64,000 nucleotides of DNA from Oscillatoria sp. FACHB-1406. GTDB lineage: Bacteria; Cyanobacteriota; Cyanobacteriia; Cyanobacteriales; Spirulinaceae. The position numbers and the translations under genes are program-made. The notes under the pieces were generated by a model. The model saw only the letters and a program-made list of their open reading frames with translations. It did no database searches and had not been told where the DNA came from. Within the stretch, counting starts at the first letter, position 1, and each line of letters opens with the position of its first letter. This document shows positions 1-8,714 of this stretch, piece after piece. The DNA is taken from the NCBI RefSeq assembly GCF_014698145.1, contig NZ_JACJSM010000014.1:62001-126000 (forward strand), written 5' to 3'.

Positions 1-1026
1 CAGCTAAAACAGCTACCGGAATGGTTGGGCAACCTCACGCAACTGACGAGTCTCCGCCTCAATGACAATCAACTGCAACAGTTGCCGGACTGGTTGGGCA
101 ACCTGATGCAACTGACGAGTCTCTACATCGCGAACAATCAGCTGCAACAGCTACCGGAATGGCTGGGCAACCTCACGCAACTGACAACTCTCGACATCGC
201 GAACAATAAACTACAACAGTTGCCGGAATGGTTGGGCAACCTCACGCAACTGACAACTCTCTACCTCAGTTTCAACCAATTGCAACAGCTACCGGAATGG
301 CTGGACAACCTCACGCAACTGACGAGTCTCGACATCAGTTTCAATCAACTGCAACAGCTACCGGAATGGTTGGGCAACCTGACGCAACTGACGAGTCTTG
401 GCATCGGTGGCAATCAACTGCAACAGCTACCGGAATGGTTGGGCAACATGACGCAACTGACGAGTCTTAACCTCTGGAACAATCAACTGCAACAGCTACC
501 GGAATCCTTGGGCAACCTGACGCAACTGACGAGTCTCTACATCGGGGGCAATGAACTGCAACAGCTACCGGAATGGTTGGGCAACCTCACCCAACTGAGG
601 GGTCTCTACATCGCGAACAATCAACTGCAACAGCTACCGGAATGGTTGAGCAACCTCACCCAACTGACGAGTCTCGACATCGAGGGCAATGAACTGCAAC
701 AGTTGCCGGAATGGTTGGGCAACCTCACCCAACTGAGGAGTCTCTACATCTGGGGCAATGAACTGCAACAGTTGCCGGAATCCTTGGGTAACCTGACGCA
801 ACTGACAAGTCTCCACCTCATGGGCAATCAACTCAAACAGTTACCCGAATCCTTGGGCAACCTGACGCAACTGACAAGTCTTTCCTTAAATTACAATCAA
901 CTCAAACAGTTACCCGAATCCTTGGGCAATCTGACGCAACTGACGAGTTTCAAGCTCGGTGGCAATCAATGCCACAGTATCCTCCTCGTTCTCAACAATG
1001 AAAATAGGCAAACTGAAAGCGGTTAA
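1..1026 (+). CDS. Leucine-rich repeat protein, 5' end outside the window
   Basis: The frame is open to the left edge, so the N-terminus is missing; the TTG at 25 is only an internal codon. What is visible is 13 complete 23-residue LRR units plus a partial one, each of the form LGNLTQLTSLxIxxNQLQQLPEW, encoded by 69-bp DNA repeats that are nearly identical. Such LRRs form a solenoid that usually binds protein. In cyanobacteria they often sit in front of a Roc-COR GTPase or kinase module, but here the protein stops about 15 residues after the last unit with an unrelated tail (HSILLVLNNENRQTESG). Either it is a plain LRR protein or the 3' part has been lost. No signal peptide or enzyme domain is visible in this part. 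Confidence 0.9.
   Translation, partial: QLKQLPEWLGNLTQLTSLRLNDNQLQQLPDWLGNLMQLTSLYIANNQLQQLPEWLGNLTQLTTLDIANNKLQQLPEWLGNLTQLTTLYLSFNQLQQLPEWLDNLTQLTSLDISFNQLQQLPEWLGNLTQLTSLGIGGNQLQQLPEWLGNMTQLTSLNLWNNQLQQLPESLGNLTQLTSLYIGGNELQQLPEWLGNLTQLRGLYIANNQLQQLPEWLSNLTQLTSLDIEGNELQQLPEWLGNLTQLRSLYIWGNELQQLPESLGNLTQLTSLHLMGNQLKQLPESLGNLTQLTSLSLNYNQLKQLPESLGNLTQLTSFKLGGNQCHSILLVLNNENRQTESG
25..984 (+). repeat. 69-bp tandem coding repeats
   Basis: About 14 copies of a 69-bp unit in one frame, differing at few positions (for example tgg or tcc at the last codon, and the variable x positions of the LRR). The high DNA identity, beyond what the protein consensus needs, suggests recent expansion by unequal recombination. 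Confidence 0.9.
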
Positions 1027-1266
1027 AGAACTGATTCCCAAAATGTTGTTGGGCAAATGTTTGCATAGGCGTATATAAAACGATTTTCGCGCGAGTGAAA
1101 TACACCCAGGAGTAAAACCGTCTTAGAGTCGCTGATGCACCCTTATTTTGAACGGCCCTTTAGGGGTCGCATAATCTCTACAGCGTCATCGTAAATTTGG
1201 TATAACGATCGCAACAAGGGACATTATAAATTACATAAATAACGTCCCTTGTCAAGCACTTCGACT
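1027..1266. other. Intergenic region between convergent genes, with an inverted repeat
   Basis: No gene is seen. A 9-bp perfect inverted repeat, ACAAGGGAC (1214-1222) and GTCCCTTGT (1244-1252), encloses a 21-nt A/T-rich loop. It lies just past the stop of the minus-strand peptidase gene and could serve as a terminator or be a MITE trace. There is no clear T-run. Confidence 0.5.
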
Positions 1267-2745
1267 TTAAGGTTGAGGAATAGTTACATCTACTGTTTGT
1301 ACGTTAGAGTTAAGGCCTTTTAAAGCCGATTGAATTTCTGCTTGGTTGCCCACAACTAACGTTAAAATTTGTCCGGGTTGCAAGTATTTTCCAGCGACGC
1401 GCTGCACGTCTTCTACGGTTACGGCTTTGACGGCGCGCTGATATTTAAAGATAAAATCAGCGGGATAACCATAGTATTCGTAACGCATTAACCGGGCTAG
1501 AAATTTACTCGGATCGTCGAAGTTAAAGACGAAAGAATTCAGGATCGATTCTTTGGCGTAGTTTAACTCTTCAGCAGAAATTGGAGTAGTACGAATGCGA
1601 TCGATTTCTGAATACATGGCTTTGATAAAAGGAACGGTTCCTTCCGATCGCGTCTGTCCCCCTAAAATAAAACTTCCGGGATAGTCAAATTGCGCGCTCC
1701 AGTAACCATACGCCACATAAGCCAATCCTTGGCGCGATCGCACTTCGTTGAACAAGCGCCCGCCGAAGCCATTCAACACGCCATTTAAGACACTCAGCGC
1801 CGGGTAATCGGGGTTATTCAACAAGCCGCCGATATGCCCCATTTGAATGTAACTTTGATTGAGTTGCGGGCGATCGGCTAAAAACAGTCCGCTAGTTGTT
1901 TCCTGGGTAGCGCTTGGCGGCGTTAGCGTCGGTTTGGGCGAACTCGATTTCCAACTTCCGAACGCCTCCTGTACCAACGCTTTCATCGCGCTCGGCTCGA
2001 AATCGCCGACAATCCCTAAAATCGTCGTTTCCGGTCGAAAATAGGTTTGATAAAACTGCACGACATCGGCGCGCGAGATATTATTTAACGTTTTATATTC
2101 CACCGTGCGAGCGTAGGGACTGGCACTACCGTAAAGCAACTTTTGAAACTCGCGGCTGGCGATATCGTCGGGATCGTCATTGCGCCGCGCGATCGCGCCT
2201 TCAGTTTGCTTTTTCGCCAAATCCAGCTTATCTTGCACAAAAGCCGGTTCTTGGATAACTTCGGCAAACAGTTTGAAGGTTGTACTCAAATCTTCGCTGA
2301 GGGTATTAAAACTCACCGATCCAAAATTGTCGCCGATGCTTGCTTCAACAATCGCCGCTTTTTGTTCGAGCATTTGGTTCAACTCATCGGCGGGATGTTC
2401 GAGCGTTCCACCCGAACGCATTACCGTTCCCGTCAGTTCTGCCAAACCGACTTTTTCCGCCGGTTCCCATCGAGAACCCGCGCGTACCATTGCCGTCCCG
2501 CTGACTAAGGGTAACTCGCGATCGGGCATTAAGAAAACCGTTAAGCCGTTTTCCAGTTGGTAGCGTTCGTACTGGGGAACTTGAATGTCTTTGAGCGTCG
2601 GGAATACGAGATTGGTGTAATGTTGGGGGGAAGAAGCGATCGCGGGCGCGCGTAACGACACCACTAAAAATAGCGCGATCGCGAGCCATCCCAACCAATT
2701 AAACGGAGAATTTCGGCGTAAAAAAGATGATTTCGAGGTTTTCAT
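1267..2745 (-). CDS. M16 family peptidase-like protein, zinc motif absent
   Basis: A 492-residue secreted M16 (pitrilysin/processing-peptidase) protein. The N-terminus has a basic stretch and a hydrophobic segment (LGWLAIALFLVVSLRAPAIA, residues about 18-37) that looks like a signal peptide. The M16 core starts with YQLENGLTVFLMPDRELPLVSG. The position where active members have HxxEH reads ELTGTVMRSGGTLEHP, so the zinc ligands are missing and this is probably the non-catalytic partner. The catalytic partner is the gene directly upstream on the same strand (start 4345), 58 bp away, so the two are likely co-transcribed and act as a heterodimer in the periplasm or thylakoid lumen, degrading peptides. 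The pairing is typical of cyanobacteria and many other bacteria. Confidence 0.9.
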   Translation of the reverse strand: MKTSKSSFLRRNSPFNWLGWLAIALFLVVSLRAPAIASSPQHYTNLVFPTLKDIQVPQYERYQLENGLTVFLMPDRELPLVSGTAMVRAGSRWEPAEKVGLAELTGTVMRSGGTLEHPADELNQMLEQKAAIVEASIGDNFGSVSFNTLSEDLSTTFKLFAEVIQEPAFVQDKLDLAKKQTEGAIARRNDDPDDIASREFQKLLYGSASPYARTVEYKTLNNISRADVVQFYQTYFRPETTILGIVGDFEPSAMKALVQEAFGSWKSSSPKPTLTPPSATQETTSGLFLADRPQLNQSYIQMGHIGGLLNNPDYPALSVLNGVLNGFGGRLFNEVRSRQGLAYVAYGYWSAQFDYPGSFILGGQTRSEGTVPFIKAMYSEIDRIRTTPISAEELNYAKESILNSFVFNFDDPSKFLARLMRYEYYGYPADFIFKYQRAVKAVTVEDVQRVAGKYLQPGQILTLVVGNQAEIQSALKGLNSNVQTVDVTIPQP

Positions 2746-2803
2746 CGAAGTCTAGTCATCCAAAAAATGAAAGTAACGAATGAGGGTTCAAAACCTGCCC
2801 CTT

Positions 2804-4345
2804 TTACTTCGGCAAAATCCGAGCAATGGTGCGATTATTTTCGGTAAAAGTTTCCCGTGCGACGCGCTGAACATCGGCGGCAGTCACCTTGGAAATGCGG
2901 TCTAATTCCTCAAACAAATTGCGCCAATCGCCGGTTTTTGCTTGATATTCGGCGAGCAATTGCGCCATCCCAGAATTTGAATCGAGCGATCGCAACAAAT
3001 CCGCTCTCGCTTGCGTTTTCACTCGGTCTAAATCTTGCTCGCTGACGGGTTCGGTTTTCAAACGTTCGATTTCTTCGTGCAACGCAGCGGCCACTTCTTC
3101 AACACTGCGATTCGGGGCAGTTTGTGCGTAGAAAAAGACCAAATTGGGGTACTTATCCCCCGGAAAACCGCTAAATCCTTGGGCGTTGAGTGCCAATTGT
3201 TTGCCTTCCACCAAAGCTTTATACAAGCGCGAAGTCCGCCCGTCGCTCATCAAACTGGTAATCAAGTCATAGACAACATTATCGGGATGATCTAAGTCAG
3301 GGCGATGGTAGCCCTCGATGTACCACGGCTGAGAGTCTAATTTTAAGGTGACTTCCCGGGTTCCGGTTTGCGGCGGTTCTGGAGTAATTTCGCTTTTCGG
3401 TTCCGGACGCGCCGGATAGCGCCCGAAGTAAGTTTGCGCCAACTCTTTCACTCGCGCCGGATTAACATCGCCTACGACGGCTACGGTAAGTTTTTTGGGG
3501 GTGTAGTGCGTCTGGAAAAAGGTTTTAATGTCTTGACGGGTTAGGTTGCGAATGTCTTCGTCGTAGCCGATAACCGGACGTTTGTAGGGATGCACGGTAT
3601 AAGCTTTGTCGAGAAAGGCTTCAATCGTTTTGCCGATGGGGGAATTTTCCGTCCTTAGTTTTCGTTCTTCCAGGATTACCTGTTTTTCCTTATAAAATTC
3701 GCGAAAAACAGGAGAGAGAAAGCGTTCTGATTCCAACGACATCCACAGTTCGAGCTTGTTCGCGGGGAGGCTGTAGAAGTAAATCGTATAATCGGCAGAG
3801 GTCGCTGCATTCATGCCCACACCGCCCGCAGATTCTACGATTTGACCGAATTCGTTTTGCTTGACAAATCCATCAGCTTGTGATTCTAGCTTGTCGAATT
3901 CGGCTTGCAAGCGCTGTACTTCTTCTGTTTTTCCGGCTGCCTTCGCCGCCTGAATTTGAGCGAAGACCTCATCTTGACGGTCTAAAACCTTCTGTTCGGC
4001 AGCGTAATCCGTCGTGCCGATGCTGGGCGTTCCTTTGAAGGCGAGGTGTTCGAGGAAGTGCGCCGCTCCCGTTTTGCCGGGAAGCTCGTCCGTACCGCCC
4101 ACGTCAGCATAGGTAAAAAAGGAAACAACCGGGGCGGTCGTTCGTTCCAAAACAATAAATTTCATGCCATTATCGAGGGTAAATTCAGTGACATTTTTTA
4201 CCACTCGATCTAAATAAGGTTGAATGGATTGTTGCGCTCGCACCGGAGTTGCCAGCGAAACCCAGAACAACAGCACGAGACTCCAAACTGCTATAGCGCG
4301 ACGCGGCTTACGCATCTGCCAAAACTGACTCATACAACGTTGCAT
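2804..4345 (-). CDS. M16 family zinc metallopeptidase, catalytic subunit
   Basis: A 513-residue peptidase with an N-terminal signal peptide (WSLVLLFWVSLATPVRA, residues about 21-37) and the inverted zinc motif H96-F-L-E99-H100 in GAAHFLEHLAFKGTPSIG. An acidic, helical insert follows (residues about 105-150, rich in E/K/Q), then NAATSADYTIYFYSLP and the ESERFLSP region that normally gives the third zinc ligand. It cleaves oligopeptides or transit-peptide-like substrates. It lies first in a two-gene operon with the motif-less M16 gene at 1267-2745. The start could also be Met5 (MSQFW). The two adjacent genes match the known active plus inactive subunit arrangement. Confidence 0.93.
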   Translation of the reverse strand: MQRCMSQFWQMRKPRRAIAVWSLVLLFWVSLATPVRAQQSIQPYLDRVVKNVTEFTLDNGMKFIVLERTTAPVVSFFTYADVGGTDELPGKTGAAHFLEHLAFKGTPSIGTTDYAAEQKVLDRQDEVFAQIQAAKAAGKTEEVQRLQAEFDKLESQADGFVKQNEFGQIVESAGGVGMNAATSADYTIYFYSLPANKLELWMSLESERFLSPVFREFYKEKQVILEERKLRTENSPIGKTIEAFLDKAYTVHPYKRPVIGYDEDIRNLTRQDIKTFFQTHYTPKKLTVAVVGDVNPARVKELAQTYFGRYPARPEPKSEITPEPPQTGTREVTLKLDSQPWYIEGYHRPDLDHPDNVVYDLITSLMSDGRTSRLYKALVEGKQLALNAQGFSGFPGDKYPNLVFFYAQTAPNRSVEEVAAALHEEIERLKTEPVSEQDLDRVKTQARADLLRSLDSNSGMAQLLAEYQAKTGDWRNLFEELDRISKVTAADVQRVARETFTENNRTIARILPK

Positions 4346-4575
4346 AAGAGACTATCTCTACCAGGATAGCGACTTGCGTGCTGAATTTGCAGAGATAGGG
4401 GCGCATTGCCATGCAAAGCTGCTCGAAATTCGATCGCGCCGGATTGGACAGAGATAGCAGCCTTACACCTCGAAAGCGAGTTTTCTCGACCTGGATAAAT
4501 TGCCGGTTTACGTGGAGTGAAAATCTCTTAAGAATCTCCGCTCTTCTAGGGCGCTAGAGTGTCAATTAAGATAGA

Positions 4576-7080
4576 GTGTTGAAGGTGAAGGCTGGAGAGC
4601 AAACGGGTACGATCGCTTTTCAGTCGCTCCAAGTAGCACAGTCGAAAAAAGTAGGGTTATTACCAGTGCAGGGAATCGCGATCGGTCAAATCCTGGATGG
4701 GCGTTATAAAATCGTTAAAACTCTCGGGACGGGAGGATTCGGCCATACCTACATTGCCGAGGATCTACGCATACCGGGCAATCCGAAATGCGTGGTCAAG
4801 CATCTTAAACCCATCAGCAACGACCCTAATGTTTTAACGACGGCGCGGCGGTTGTTCCACAGCGAAGCCGAATCCCTCGCCCAACTCGGAAACCACGACC
4901 AAATTCCCCGAATTTTGGCTTTTTTTGAACAAGAACAAGAGTTTTTTTTAGTTCAAGAATTCATTGAAGGTCATTCTTTGGCGGATGAATTAACTCCCGG
5001 AAAACAATTGAGCGAGTCTTATGCGATCGCGCTGCTCGAAGGTCTTTTGCCGGTGCTAGAGTTTATTCACCGGCAAGATGTGATCCATCGGGATATTAAA
5101 CCGGCTAATATCATCCGGCGCAAGCAGGACAGTAAATTAGTTTTAATTGATTTTGGCGCGGTGAAGCAAGTGCGAGCCGTTACTTCCGCCCTTCCTAACG
5201 AAATCTCGAATGTTACGGTAGCGGTGGGGACTCCGGGTTATATGCCAACCGAACAAAGATTGGGCAGACCTCGAGCCAATAGCGATATTTATGCGTTGGG
5301 CGCGATCGCGATTCAATCGTTGGTGGGGATGTATCCCAACAATTTGCCCGAAGATGCACAAACCGGCGAAATGCTCTGGCAGCATCGCGCTACAGTGAGT
5401 TCGGGACTCGCGAATTTGCTGAGTAAGATGATTTCCGAGCATTTCCAAGATCGCTTCCAGTCCGCTGCCGAAGTCTGGGAAGCACTGTCTCGGATGAAAG
5501 GGTTGGCTGCTATCCCGACGGTGACGGTTTTACCGAATCCCCCCATCTGTCCGCCGACTGAAGCTGTCCCCCAAGCCGAAGAAAATGCCGTCGGCGCGAT
5601 GCCGGGGTGCGAACTGACGTTAGAGTGGATCGAAGGCGGACAGCGGAGAACTCAGGTGATTCGCGATCGCCAGCCCAGCAAATATCCAGGAACGTTCCGC
5701 ATCGGACGCGATCCCGCGCAATGCGATTTGGTTTTGTCAGATCCCAGCGTTTCGGGGTTGCACGCCGAAATTTTCTACAATCCCCAACAGCACTGTTTTT
5801 ACGTGCGTTCCTTGCGCGACAGCAATCCCCCCATTCTCAACGGTATGGCACTTCCCAGCGGCGAGGCAATCCTCGATCGCGGGAGTACCCTGCGATTGGG
5901 ACAACTGGATTTAAGAGCGATCGATGTGGCAATTCGGTCATCTGCGGGAGGCTATACGCCCACTCCTTACAGCCCGCCCGCCCCGCCCCAGAACGAACCG
6001 CCTCAATCCCTCGCCCCCACCGTACAACCGCCACCTACCCCCGCCCCCGAGCCAATCGCCGCGCCTGTGCCGCCGCCAACGCCGCCCGCCCCCGAGCCAA
6101 TCGCCGCGCCTGTACCACCGCCAACACCGCCCCTTCCCGAACCACCCAGAACTTCTTCGCCTAATAAATTAGCTTGGATTGCAGGAGCGATCGCGATCGG
6201 TTTATTAGCCGGAGGCGCTCCTTTTGCCATCAATTCTTTGAATTCCTCGAAACAATGCGAAGCCGTCATTATTGCCAATGATAATATTCGCACCGAACCC
6301 ACTGCCGATAACGATAATAATATTATTCCAGAATTTTCCGCACAGAATCTCGAACAAAAATTCCCCGTTACGGGAACTAAAACGATTGAAGAAAACGGTA
6401 AATTTTGGGTTCAACTGAACTTACCCGGACAGCGTTTAGCTTACGCACATAATACGGTCATCGCGAACTACTCGGAAATTGAATCTTGTCTGAAAAAATC
6501 AGGTAAATCCTTCGCGCTTGTTAATGCCGCATCCTTAATTACTTCTCGCCCCAGCACAACCGCTTCCCAAGCTCCAACTCGCAAACCGCCTCAATCTTCA
6601 AAACCGGCGAAATCCTCATCCGTTCCAGACAATAAAGAAGACTCAGACGCTAAAAAAACAGCCTCTTATCAACAGGGCTTGAAAGCCGGACAAACTCGCG
6701 GGCGGGAACTCGGAAAAATCGATGGGGAAGCCAATGGAGGGCAGGGCGCGATGCACCTTGAGGCAAGTTGCGGCGATGGCGCTATTAGCGAAGTTAGCAC
6801 GAATCCCGACTATCTTAAAGGTTACAAACAGGGCTGCGAGCAAGGTTATCGAGAAGCCTTTCAATCGGCTCGAGAAGCGCTCAACAAAGAAAACACAACG
6901 GATAATTCGGACGGTGAAAATCCTCCTGTTTGTGGGGATGGAAAACCAGCCGAATTTATAGAAGGTAAGGGTTACAGTTGCAGCGGGGAAGAGAATAATC
7001 CAGAAACCCCGAACGATAATCCACCGAATTCAGAGCAGTCCCCTTCTCCCGATAATTCTCCAAGTCCCGCAAGTTCGTAA
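4576..7080 (+). CDS. Serine/threonine protein kinase with FHA domain
   Basis: An 834-residue Hanks-type kinase starting with GTG. The kinase domain covers about residues 42-310: glycine loop LGTGGFGHTY, lysine in CVVKHLKP, H171-R-D-I-K-P-A-N catalytic loop, DFG at 192, and the activation segment GTPGYMPTEQ. An FHA phosphothreonine-binding domain follows at about 350-450 (FRIGRDPAQCDLVLSDPSVSGLHAE), then a proline-rich linker with duplicated PEPIAAPVPPPTPP segments. A single membrane span at about 531-551 (WIAGAIAIGLLAGGAPFAI) precedes an extracytoplasmic part with an SH3-like region (NDNIRTEPTADNDN) and a low-complexity S/P/N tail. This suggests a membrane signalling kinase that senses something outside the membrane. 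A later start is possible because the first 33 residues are not conserved in the family. Confidence 0.93.
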   Translation: MLKVKAGEQTGTIAFQSLQVAQSKKVGLLPVQGIAIGQILDGRYKIVKTLGTGGFGHTYIAEDLRIPGNPKCVVKHLKPISNDPNVLTTARRLFHSEAESLAQLGNHDQIPRILAFFEQEQEFFLVQEFIEGHSLADELTPGKQLSESYAIALLEGLLPVLEFIHRQDVIHRDIKPANIIRRKQDSKLVLIDFGAVKQVRAVTSALPNEISNVTVAVGTPGYMPTEQRLGRPRANSDIYALGAIAIQSLVGMYPNNLPEDAQTGEMLWQHRATVSSGLANLLSKMISEHFQDRFQSAAEVWEALSRMKGLAAIPTVTVLPNPPICPPTEAVPQAEENAVGAMPGCELTLEWIEGGQRRTQVIRDRQPSKYPGTFRIGRDPAQCDLVLSDPSVSGLHAEIFYNPQQHCFYVRSLRDSNPPILNGMALPSGEAILDRGSTLRLGQLDLRAIDVAIRSSAGGYTPTPYSPPAPPQNEPPQSLAPTVQPPPTPAPEPIAAPVPPPTPPAPEPIAAPVPPPTPPLPEPPRTSSPNKLAWIAGAIAIGLLAGGAPFAINSLNSSKQCEAVIIANDNIRTEPTADNDNNIIPEFSAQNLEQKFPVTGTKTIEENGKFWVQLNLPGQRLAYAHNTVIANYSEIESCLKKSGKSFALVNAASLITSRPSTTASQAPTRKPPQSSKPAKSSSVPDNKEDSDAKKTASYQQGLKAGQTRGRELGKIDGEANGGQGAMHLEASCGDGAISEVSTNPDYLKGYKQGCEQGYREAFQSAREALNKENTTDNSDGENPPVCGDGKPAEFIEGKGYSCSGEENNPETPNDNPPNSEQSPSPDNSPSPASS

Positions 7081-7123
7081 TAATTTGTTAAAATTGCGTT
7101 CTTTATAGGATCGATAACTCATC

Positions 7124-7192
7124 GGGTGCGTTAGGTGCGATTCAAATCTTTGGTAAAAAGGGGTTAACCGAGCTTCTTTCCGTAACGCACCC
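7124..7192. repeat. Intergenic inverted repeat (GGGTGCGTTA / TAACGCACCC)
   Basis: Perfect 10-bp arms at 7124-7133 and 7183-7192 lie in the 168-bp gap between the kinase gene and the next gene. The same TGCGTTA/TAACGCA core appears inside the inverted repeats at 11967-12036 and 14455-14524, so it is probably part of a dispersed cyanobacterial repeat family. It could also act as a transcript-end hairpin. Confidence 0.55.
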
Positions 7193-7248
7193 TCCAATCA
7201 ATCGAATTGATAATTAATAACGTTTTTGGTAATTAAACAGAGAGTTCA

Positions 7249-8220
7249 ATGAGCAAAAATCCGATTTCGTTATTGTGGGAACTGCCGTTAGCCCTACTTT
7301 CTTTTCTATTTTATAAGGTGCTAAAGTTCGCGATCGGCAATCTTTATACGCTGTATTTAATGCTGAATCGCAAACAAGCTTCGCGCTGGCGCGTGCTATC
7401 GGCAGAAAATTTAAAATCGCCGCTGAGTTTGCCGGTGTTGATGACGAAGGGGCCGCGTTGGAATACTCATGCGATTATCGGGACACTGGGGCCTTTTACG
7501 GTGAAAGAAAAGGTTGCTTTAGATACGGAAACGGCGAATCGTTCTACTGAGTCTTGGATTGCTGTTTTTTATAGTTTTCCGGCTTACGAAACGATCGCGA
7601 CTCTCGAATCAAATCAACTCAAGTCTGCGACGGGATGGGAGACTTTAGGGCTGTCTGCGGGTCAATATAGTATTGGTTTGCGGTATTATGGATGGCGCGA
7701 TCGCGTCGAGTTGCCTGCGGTTAAAGTTGATGGGGAATTGCAGGCGGAAGTCACGCCGGTTTCGCCGCAGGTGAATGAATTCTACGACCATTTAAGCGAT
7801 CGCACCAATTTATTCTACGCCAGCCTGCACTACTATATCTTCACGATTTTAAAATGGCGCAAATGGCTGCCAGAAGCCTTTGTTAAAGGGGAATACCTGC
7901 CCGTTGGTTCTCCCGATACGCAATTTTTGTACGGGTATCTCGAACGTGGGCAAGCTTTAAAAATTGCGATCGCACCGCAAATTGTAAATTGTTGTAACCT
8001 TTACTTGACAATTTACAACCGTGCGAGTTTACCAGTAGGAAGCTTTCAAATTGAGGTCGAAGAGTTCTCGACTGAGCCGGTGCGGGAGAATGGTTTTTAT
8101 TTAATGCGAATTCGCCATCAAGTCGGTCGGAGTTCGGAGATAGAATTATCCTCGATACAATCGAGAGATGTCGAGCAAGATAGCGAAATGAAAGCGATAA
8201 AGGTCATTTGTAATTCGTAA
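7249..8220 (+). CDS. Conserved cyanobacterial protein, DUF6208-like
   Basis: A 323-residue protein of unknown function. It begins MSKNPISLLWELPLALLSFLFYKVLKF, a hydrophobic stretch (about residues 8-40) that could anchor it to a membrane. A central segment (WESWIAVFYSFPAYETIATLES-like, with GLRYYGWRDRVELPAV) and a second hydrophobic aromatic patch (FYASLHYYIFTILKWRKWLPEAF) are visible. It resembles what I remember as the cyanobacterial DUF6208 family; this is recall, not a search. The last residues (VICNS) and the stop codon fall inside the heptanucleotide repeat that follows, so the native C-terminus may have been replaced. No operon partner is evident. Confidence 0.75.
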   Translation: MSKNPISLLWELPLALLSFLFYKVLKFAIGNLYTLYLMLNRKQASRWRVLSAENLKSPLSLPVLMTKGPRWNTHAIIGTLGPFTVKEKVALDTETANRSTESWIAVFYSFPAYETIATLESNQLKSATGWETLGLSAGQYSIGLRYYGWRDRVELPAVKVDGELQAEVTPVSPQVNEFYDHLSDRTNLFYASLHYYIFTILKWRKWLPEAFVKGEYLPVGSPDTQFLYGYLERGQALKIAIAPQIVNCCNLYLTIYNRASLPVGSFQIEVEEFSTEPVRENGFYLMRIRHQVGRSSEIELSSIQSRDVEQDSEMKAIKVICNS

Positions 8221-8322
8221 TTCGTAATTCGTAATTCGTAATTCGTAATTTGTAATTTGTAACTCATAACTCATAATTCATAACTCATAACTCATAATTC
8301 ATAACTCATAATTCATAACAGC
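8205..8322. repeat. STRR heptanucleotide tandem repeat
   Basis: Runs of GTAATTC followed by ATAACTC/ATAATTC units, about 16 heptamers in all. This is the short tandemly repeated repetitive (STRR) type known from heterocystous and other filamentous cyanobacteria. The array overlaps the last codons and stop of the upstream gene and reaches the 3' end of the convergent small gene at 8313. Confidence 0.9.
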
Positions 8323-8630
8323 GGTACGGGACTGACCGTATTAATCAGACGGCGAATTTGGAGCAGGAAAATAAGCTCGCGCAGCTTAGAAGAAACTTCG
8401 GGAGGATAACCGCGTTGTTGGAGGCGATCGCGCAATTCGGCGTATTCGGCAGCGGTGAGGGGTTCGCCGTTCAGGAGCGATCGCGCTTCGGTGGCGATTT
8501 CGTTTCTGAGGACTTCCTCGGGGATATCTTCCGGCGGCGGTAGGGCAAAAGCGGGAGTTAGGGTGGAGGTTGCGATCGCGAGGCTGGAAATCGCGACGGC
8601 GAAAGGGGTAAAAGCGCGCGGAAAGTTCAT
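8313..8630 (-). CDS. Small secreted protein of unknown function
   Basis: A 105-residue protein beginning MNFPRAFTPFAVAISSLAIA. I chose the start at 8630 because the residues before it in the longer reading frame are shadow sequence of the divergent gene, and because residues 1-29 then form a signal peptide with an AFA-type cleavage site (TSTLTPAFALPPP). The mature part is acidic and helical (EDIPEEVLRNEIATEARSLL, then AAEYAELRDRLQQRGYPPEV) and ends with a hydrophobic tail (LRELIFLLQIRRLINTVSPVPLL). I do not recognise a domain. It is divergent from the CNNM-like gene, whose start is 85 bp away, so they may share a promoter region. Confidence 0.75.
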   Translation of the reverse strand: MNFPRAFTPFAVAISSLAIATSTLTPAFALPPPEDIPEEVLRNEIATEARSLLNGEPLTAAEYAELRDRLQQRGYPPEVSSKLRELIFLLQIRRLINTVSPVPLL

Positions 8631-8714
8631 AGCAATCGAGAAATGGAGTTTGCTGCTGCGGCTTGCAACGAGGCCAGTACACTTATAAATATTTCGCCAA
8701 CTAAAACCATTATC

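Noticed and set aside
228-470. Second reading frame inside the LRR gene, with its own internal repeats
   Set aside because: Its repetitiveness is copied from the 69-bp LRR repeats in the other frame; no independent signal.
25-984. Tandem 69-bp repeats as a possible CRISPR array
   Set aside because: There are no variable spacers; the units are contiguous and coding.
5607-6302. Several long frames in the proline-rich part of the kinase gene, both strands
   Set aside because: They arise from GC-rich low-complexity coding sequence and have no start signals or recognisable domains.
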